From assembly GCA_021780315.1 (NCBI GenBank), contig JAJXYY010000018.1, positions 124,001 to 188,000 of the forward strand: 64,000 nucleotides of DNA, in the 5' to 3' direction. The notes beneath the pieces were generated by a model. That model was not told where the DNA came from. It saw nothing but the letters and a program-made list of their open reading frames with translations, and made no database searches. The DNA is from Acidobacteriota bacterium. Its GTDB lineage: Bacteria; Acidobacteriota; Terriglobia; Terriglobales; Acidobacteriaceae. A program made the position numbers and the translations under genes. Positions 58,901 through 64,000 of this stretch are shown piece by piece; the stretch's first letter is position 1, and every line of letters starts with the position of its first letter.

Positions 58901-60965
58901 CAACGTTGTGCCGTCGTATATGGCCAATCCCAGCTCCCGCAACTCCAGACCGCCCGGAGGCTCTCGCCTGGGTGATTATGTCCCCCAAGCCGCAACCAAT
59001 TCCTCCCCCGAACCCTACATGCCCTCCGCCCCTGCGGGGGATTCGTCGTATCTGGCATACCAACGCCAACAGATCCAACGCCTCACCCAACAAGCCCAAC
59101 TACAGCAACCCATCTCCGCTGAGCCGCAGCAATCCGAGCCGCAGCAAGAGGTCTACGGGCCCTACGTCCCCTACAATCCAACGCCACAGACCTATGGATA
59201 CTCCCCATCTCCTGTACCCGTTCAGCTAGGCGACAGTACCCCTCATATCACACCGCCCCAGCGTGAAGTGACCGATGTTTTGCCCACTGCTCGCTACATG
59301 CCAAACGCCCGCGGCAACAGCAAGACCTCCAGCAGGGCGATGACCGGCACTAGTACACCCCCGCCCGACGACTACAGCACTGCACCCACGCAGAATACCC
59401 AGTACAACACTCAGGCCGACGTTCAGAAGCCGCAGCCCCATACTCGACCCAGCGCTTCAGTTACCTATCCGGACACAGCCTCTGCCGCTTTGCAGTCCGG
59501 CGACAACTACGGCCAGCAATATCCACAACCTGGTACCAGTCGACGCACAGCAACCCGCGCACGCACCTCCTCGTCCACCCCCACCCAACCGCTCCCGGCC
59601 CTCAGTTATCCCGGCGTCGCCCAGCCACTCAGCGGCTCGGCCTATCCCGTCATCGGACCTGCCGCCCCCACCGGCGTCCCGCCGACCGACGCGGAGTTGG
59701 CAGCCAAAAACGTACCACCCCTCCGTGGTGGCTATGGCGCGGTAGTCCCCGGCCAGGCGCTCTCACCCCGCGAGCAGACCGAACTCGAACTCTCCACCTT
59801 GGAATCCTCCTACAGCGGCTGGATCGGTGGCACCGTCGTCGGACGATATCGCAGCGGTACCGCCGGATTCGATCGCCTCACCGCACTCGAGTCGCCCTTT
59901 GAGGCCTCCGCCGTCCTGGGCAAATCCGTCCGCGTCACCATCGTCCCGCGCGCCGTATTCCTCAACTCCGGAACCGTCGACAGCACAGCCTTCCAAAACG
60001 CCGTTGGTACCATCCCGGTGCTCGGCACCTTGTCTGCCGCTGCGCTCACCGCGCCCCCGCAGCAGTTCTCCAGCGGAGTCGGCGGCGAACTCCAGTTGAC
60101 CACCAAGAACCTCGGTCTGGCTCTCGGATACACCCCCTACGGCTTCCTCGTTACCAACATTACTGGCCGCGCCCAGTGGACCCCCTTCGGCGGACACTTC
60201 ACCTTCTTTGCGGAACGTGATTCCGTCAAGGAAACCCAGTTGTCCTATGCCGGATTGCGCGACCCCGGTACCGTCTCCGCCATCTACGACGGCAACATTT
60301 GGGGCGGCGTTATCTCCACCACCGGCGGTGCTCGCATCGATATCGGCTCCGAACGCTCCGGACTCTACGTCTCCGGCGACGGGGGCGTACTCACCGGCTA
60401 CCACGTCCTCGACAACACCAAGTACGAGGGCTCCATGGGTGCTTACTTCCGTGTCAAGCGCTGGCCAGGATACGGAAGCCTCAACATCGGTGCCAGCTTC
60501 TTCGGCATGCACTACGACTACAACGAGCGCGGCCTCACCTACGGGCAGGGCGGCTACTTCAGCCCCAACGTCTACTTCCTCGCCGCCGTTCCCGTCACCT
60601 TCAACGGAAACTACAAGAATGACTTCCACTACACCATCAACGGCAGTGTAGGCGTGCAGACCTTCCAGGAAGCCAAAGCCCCCTACTACCCGCTCGACCT
60701 CTCCCTGGAGACCGGCTCACAAAACGCGCAGTATCCACTCAATAGCAACACTGGCCTCAACTACGCTCTCATCTCCGAGGGCTCCTACCGCATCGCCGAC
60801 CACTGGTACGTTGGCGCCTTCGTCAATGGCAACAACACCAACAACTACAACACCGTCTCCGGTGGCTTCTTTGTTCGGTATCTCTTCAAGGCCCAGCCCT
60901 CAACGGAAAACGCCCCCTCCGGTCTCTTTCCCACCAGTGGCTTCCGTCCCCTGCGAGTCCCGTAG
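55932..60965 (+). CDS. bcsC: Cellulose synthase subunit BcsC (TPR repeats + C-terminal outer-membrane beta-barrel); ORF open from 55884
   Basis: Many TPR motifs (LDKAHALEVRGRLDMASQTWQQVLLADPNNPEALGGLARAA); C-terminal porin-like region TVVGRYRSGTAGFDRLTALESPFEAS...YVGAFVNGNNTNNYNTVSGGFFVRYLF. Confidence 0.92.
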   Translation: MKIVPQIRSIRFLTSALLFGALAVSLPYTRSYAQNVQSTTQSLLDKAHALEVRGRLDMASQTWQQVLLADPNNPEALGGLARAAKFAGNSALANTYLDRLRAINPNDPNINRVENMGSQQTQQTQLKQAGKLAESGQYAQAMAIYRQVFGTNPPAGDWALAYYETESATEGGRPHAIEGLRALMGKFPSDSRYQIALGRILTYDPKTRQEGRRLLERHTADPQAAEALRQSLVWDASNPASAADIRAYLARHNDAQLATALRNQPKVTTSRGSTAVPQTPEEIAAVEAARAKGVQEQQAYNALNAKHLDEAELLFKAILANDPENPRALAGMGYIRMQQSNFGGAISFLEQAKQNGSRDAGVDTALETARFYAVMADASTALNENDLTTAEQQYRAALVMRANSSEALEGLGGTLLKAQQAEAAIPVFDRYTKVKPSAAAAWRGLFMAYYGAGNAPQALLVERKIPTAIHAQLMRDPEFLRTLASAYSAVGRDADAQRVLHSALDLPFPSGAKGLKVETQLQYASLLQQANRLDQAGGLYRQVLASDVSNTSAWQGLIRVQHAMKQDPIALQTLQSMPPSSYEIAMRDPGFQTTVASIYQSQNRLDAAQDILEKSVNQQLAANQKPSTGILLQLAGLYLQRNNPQKAFPIYQSILSENPDRPDAWKGLLSVLHTSGRDQEALAQIQQIPTPVRTQLEQDVDYLQNVGAIYNALGQPQQAMVFMNRVQQHYAVQHASAPADVDIQDAWLLFNGNNDAGLYRQLMLLGGRQDLNDEQRRTVQTIWTNWAVRRANQTAATGNIRRSLAILNAAAKSFPDNPGVLRALASGYARAGLPKQAVLIFKAQDMTSATASDYKAAVGAALSAGDIKSAETWLRYGLDAYPKDAEMLNLGARFEQSRGDSGRAAEYYRASLAAMPPGDPGAELANELSMPAPVTRLPSQAQPQDLATLLRNSVNDSVDIPQNTPTPQPYLPNYGNYSGQAPIQVNGGTSNVVPSYMANPSSRNSRPPGGSRLGDYVPQAATNSSPEPYMPSAPAGDSSYLAYQRQQIQRLTQQAQLQQPISAEPQQSEPQQEVYGPYVPYNPTPQTYGYSPSPVPVQLGDSTPHITPPQREVTDVLPTARYMPNARGNSKTSSRAMTGTSTPPPDDYSTAPTQNTQYNTQADVQKPQPHTRPSASVTYPDTASAALQSGDNYGQQYPQPGTSRRTATRARTSSSTPTQPLPALSYPGVAQPLSGSAYPVIGPAAPTGVPPTDAELAAKNVPPLRGGYGAVVPGQALSPREQTELELSTLESSYSGWIGGTVVGRYRSGTAGFDRLTALESPFEASAVLGKSVRVTIVPRAVFLNSGTVDSTAFQNAVGTIPVLGTLSAAALTAPPQQFSSGVGGELQLTTKNLGLALGYTPYGFLVTNITGRAQWTPFGGHFTFFAERDSVKETQLSYAGLRDPGTVSAIYDGNIWGGVISTTGGARIDIGSERSGLYVSGDGGVLTGYHVLDNTKYEGSMGAYFRVKRWPGYGSLNIGASFFGMHYDYNERGLTYGQGGYFSPNVYFLAAVPVTFNGNYKNDFHYTINGSVGVQTFQEAKAPYYPLDLSLETGSQNAQYPLNSNTGLNYALISEGSYRIADHWYVGAFVNGNNTNNYNTVSGGFFVRYLFKAQPSTENAPSGLFPTSGFRPLRVP

Positions 60966-61038
60966 CCTGCAATCCGCATAGCCTAACTCATCGCACGATC
61001 CCACCTTCCATCCAAGCCAAACTACGCAAGAATTTATC

Positions 61039-61067
61039 TTGATTCCGGACACTTCGCGTCGTATAAC
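61039..61067 (+). promoter_or_regulatory. Candidate sigma70-type promoter TTGATT-17 bp-TATAAC upstream of the DUF3857 gene
   Basis: -35 61039-61044, 17-bp spacer, -10 61062-61067; start codon ATG at 61124. Confidence 0.5.
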
Positions 61068-61123
61068 TGCGGCAACTGCAAAACTTGTCTCGTGCCGTAT
61101 CGTTTCTGTCTTGGAAAGGGTCC

Positions 61124-63148
61124 ATGAAGCAATCTGAGCTGTATCTGCTTAGGCCCCGCACTTGGAGTCATCTCGTCTCTCGCCACCCAGCCACCCTTCT
61201 GGTGCTCGCTCTGGTTGCGCCTTTACTGGCTACCCCAGCCGTTGCCTCCAAGCCCGAGACCGTACCCGACTGGGTCCGTACCGCTGCTGCCCAGACCCTG
61301 CCCACCTACTCCGCCGAGACCAACGCCGTCGTCCTCCTCGATGAGACCACCTACACCGTTGCGCCTGATGGCCAGGCGACCGAGCACTACCGCCGTGTCA
61401 TCAAAATTCTTCGCCCACAGGGCCGAGACCAGGCCGTCGTCGCTGTCCCCTACGACAAGGCCACCAAAATTCTCTCGTTGCACGTCTGGAGTATCGGTCC
61501 CGACGGCCACCAATTCACCCTCAAAGACAACGAGATCGCCGACTACGGCTATCCTGGCCAGGGAAACTTCTTCGAAGACAACAAGATCAAAGTCGCCAAT
61601 GCCCCCGGCAGCGATCCCGGCGGCATCGTCGCCTACGAGTACGAGCAGCGCATCCGCCCCATGCTCACTGAAAAGACCTGGTTCTTTCAGGACGAAATCC
61701 CTCACCTTAATCAGTCCTTCACCCTCGAACTTCCTCCGGGATACACCGCCGGTACCGTCTGGGCGCATCATCCCCTGGTCCCCGTCGCCGACCTCGAAAA
61801 CCAGCGCTCCCGCTGGGATCTCAAGGACACTCCCGGCATCAATCTCGATCGCGTCATGATGCACCCCTCGGAGCGCGCACTTGCCGGCAGAATGACCGTC
61901 CACTACGCCGGTCCGGGGCTTCCATCCCCCACGCAAGGCACCTGGCAGAGTATCGGCCTCTGGTATCAGCAATTGTCGCAAGACCGCCTCGCCTCCACGC
62001 CGGAGATCGCCGCAAAAGCCCAGGAACTCGCCGCCGCCCAGCCTGACTTCTACTCCAAATCCGAGGCCATCGCCGAGTTTGTCCAAAAGCAGATCCGCTA
62101 CTTCGTCATTGAGATGGGTATCGGCGGCTACCAGCCACACTTCGCCAGCGACATCTTCCACAACCGCTACGGCGACTGCAAGGACAAAGCCACCCTGCTC
62201 TCCGCCATGCTCTCCTCCGTGGGCATTCACTCCGCACTCATGATGGTCGATCACCGCCGCGGAGTCATCGATCCTGACGCCCCATCCATCGTCGGCGATC
62301 ACATGATCGCTGCCATCGAGATTCCTTCTGGATACAACTCCCCCAGGCTCCGCAGCGTCGTCACCGCTAAGACCGGCCGCCGCTACCTCATCTTCGATCC
62401 CACCTGGGAGCAGACCCCGTTCGGCCAACTTGAGCATGGCCTCCAGGGCAGCTACGGCATCCTGATGGAAGGCGAGCAGAGCCAGGTCATTCAGCTTCCC
62501 GTCCTCCCGCCAGACCTCAATACCATCCGCCGCACCGCCTCCTTCCAACTCCAGCCCGATGGCTCCCTCCAGGGCAGCGTTACCGAGAAGCGCTTCGGCG
62601 ATGTCTCCGAGCGTCGCCGCACCATCTTTACCACCGGCGACGCCAAACAGCAGGCCGAGTTCCTCGACCACGCGCTCGAAGACGACTTCACCTCCTTCAA
62701 AATCACCAGCCTCAAGGTCGAGAACGCCGCCGCCCTCAATCAGGACCTCACTACCACCTACCATCTCGATGCGGATCACTTTGGTAAAAGCATAGGCTCA
62801 CTCCTCATGGTTCGTCCTCGCGTCCTCGGCAGTGAATATCTCCTCCCGGGCAGGGAAGCGCGCTCCATTCCCGTCGACCTCAAGCAAACCATGCAGGCCA
62901 CCGACGACTACACCATTCAACTCCCCGCCGGCTACACCGTAGACGAGCTGCCAGACCCCATCAAGCTCGATCTCGGCTTTGCCGCCTACGAAAGCACCAC
63001 GCAGATCAAGGACAATCTCCTCCACTACTCCCGTACCTACACTGTTCGGGCTGTCACTCTGCCGGCAGATAAATTTCCCGATCTGCAAAAGCTGGCTGGC
63101 GTCATCGCAGCCGACGAGCAGAATCACGCCGTCCTCAAAAAGCAATAA
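61124..63148 (+). CDS. DUF3857 + transglutaminase-like domain secreted protein
   Basis: VLLDETTYTVAPDGQATEHYRRVIKIL (DUF3857); NRYGDCKDKATLLSAMLSSVGI...DHMIAAI...LIFDPTW transglutaminase C-H-D triad; ATG 61124 after GAAAGGG. Confidence 0.88.
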   Translation: MKQSELYLLRPRTWSHLVSRHPATLLVLALVAPLLATPAVASKPETVPDWVRTAAAQTLPTYSAETNAVVLLDETTYTVAPDGQATEHYRRVIKILRPQGRDQAVVAVPYDKATKILSLHVWSIGPDGHQFTLKDNEIADYGYPGQGNFFEDNKIKVANAPGSDPGGIVAYEYEQRIRPMLTEKTWFFQDEIPHLNQSFTLELPPGYTAGTVWAHHPLVPVADLENQRSRWDLKDTPGINLDRVMMHPSERALAGRMTVHYAGPGLPSPTQGTWQSIGLWYQQLSQDRLASTPEIAAKAQELAAAQPDFYSKSEAIAEFVQKQIRYFVIEMGIGGYQPHFASDIFHNRYGDCKDKATLLSAMLSSVGIHSALMMVDHRRGVIDPDAPSIVGDHMIAAIEIPSGYNSPRLRSVVTAKTGRRYLIFDPTWEQTPFGQLEHGLQGSYGILMEGEQSQVIQLPVLPPDLNTIRRTASFQLQPDGSLQGSVTEKRFGDVSERRRTIFTTGDAKQQAEFLDHALEDDFTSFKITSLKVENAAALNQDLTTTYHLDADHFGKSIGSLLMVRPRVLGSEYLLPGREARSIPVDLKQTMQATDDYTIQLPAGYTVDELPDPIKLDLGFAAYESTTQIKDNLLHYSRTYTVRAVTLPADKFPDLQKLAGVIAADEQNHAVLKKQ

Positions 63149-63213
63149 CCACCCATCGCGCGTCAGGGCCCCGCAATACAAAATGCAGTTATCGAAAATA
63201 AGGATAGTTAGAC

Positions 63214-64000
63214 ATGACCCGGAAGCTGAGCCGCACCCTCCTTGTCGTTTCGTTCTTTGCCGCCCTCCTCACACCCATCGCGCACGCCGATCAATGGACC
63301 CAGCCCACTCCGGAAGAGCTCTCCATGACCTCTCAGCCAGAGGTCCCCGGCGCCCCGGCTGTCTACCTTTACCGCGAGCAGATTACCCAGGACAATCTCC
63401 ACGTCTTCAAAATCTACGTGCGCCTGAAAGTCCTCAACGAGCGAGGCAAGGACTTTGGCAACGTCGAACTCAACTACTTCAACTCTGAAGACGGCGGCTA
63501 TACCGTCAACGATGTCGCCGGGCGAACCATCCATCCAGACGGAACTGTCATCCCCTTCACCGGCAAGCCCTACGAAAAGCTCATCGAAAAGTCTCATGGC
63601 ACCAGCTATATGGCGAAGGTTTTCTCCATGCCTTCCGTAGAGGTCGGCAGCATCATCGAGTATCGCTATACCTTGCGCTACGGCGACCATCACTACTTCG
63701 CCCCCGACTGGTATATCCAGTCCAATCTCTTCACCCGTAAGGCGCACTACCTCTGGGAGCCAACGGACCGCACTCTCGTCACGGGTGGCAAGCACGAACA
63801 ACTCACCAACTCCATCTCCTGGACGCCCATCCTCCCCGCCGGAACCGTAGTCCAGCAGTCTCGTCTTCCCGGCGATTACGGACACCTTTCCTTCGAGGTC
63901 AATATCCAGAATGTCCCTCCCGCACCCGAGGAGGAGTTCATGCCCCCCGTCTCCAGCTTCACCTATCGTGTCCTCTTCTACTATTCTGCCTACCGCACCA
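63214..64000 (+). CDS. Second DUF3857-like protein, truncated by the window end
   Basis: MTRKLSRTLLVVSFFAALLTPIAHADQWTQPTPEELSM...VYLYREQITQDNLHVFKIYVRLKVLNERGKDFGNVEL; open to 64000, hence absent from the ORF track. Confidence 0.75.
   Translation, partial: MTRKLSRTLLVVSFFAALLTPIAHADQWTQPTPEELSMTSQPEVPGAPAVYLYREQITQDNLHVFKIYVRLKVLNERGKDFGNVELNYFNSEDGGYTVNDVAGRTIHPDGTVIPFTGKPYEKLIEKSHGTSYMAKVFSMPSVEVGSIIEYRYTLRYGDHHYFAPDWYIQSNLFTRKAHYLWEPTDRTLVTGGKHEQLTNSISWTPILPAGTVVQQSRLPGDYGHLSFEVNIQNVPPAPEEEFMPPVSSFTYRVLFYYSAYRT

Noticed and set aside
61223-62779. 518-aa minus-strand ORF antisense to the DUF3857 gene
   Set aside because: Shadow ORF; biased composition, no motifs.

Overview
The window is a 64 kb, GC-rich chromosomal segment. 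Gene content and family composition suggest an acidobacterium of the Terriglobus/Edaphobacter/Granulicella type; this is an inference, since no 16S gene is present. It is mostly ordinary core and metabolic content, densely coding. Left to right: a phosphate regulon (phoB-phoR-pstS-pstC-pstA-pstB-phoU); an AddA/AddB-like helicase-nuclease pair; MFS, SCO1/SenC, DUF2252 and ABC exporter genes; a truncated DUF3455 gene; oligopeptidase B; DUF4142, TPM and LemA; an RsbW/RsbV-like pair; an M13 peptidase; a soluble PRC/MgtE-N/CBS protein; a CgeB-like glycosyltransferase; an Nramp transporter bracketed by direct repeats; Nudix, HAD, LolA-like, pilin-like and M16 peptidase genes; a beta-propeller gene and MarR; rlmN, yvcK, TPR and DUF4254; an ADP-heptose cluster (GT9, hldE, hldD); an ATP-grasp gene; tRNA-Lys(TTT); and a cellulose synthesis operon (bcsQ-like, a bcsA-bcsB fusion, bcsZ, bcsC) followed by two DUF3857/transglutaminase genes. 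The most interesting non-coding signals are: (1) two interleaved 7-bp helices (H-type pseudoknot topology) in the leader of the cellulose operon, just downstream of a plausible promoter and a 16-bp inverted repeat; (2) a family of intergenic hairpins with a conserved shell but different, still-paired stems, including a 60-bp tandem array and copies flanking the Nramp gene; (3) a GTAGGAAGCTAC operator-like motif repeated around the marR gene; (4) Pho-box-like 11-bp repeats upstream of pstS and an 18-bp perfect hairpin between pstS and pstC. No CRISPR array, prophage, transposase or rRNA was found.
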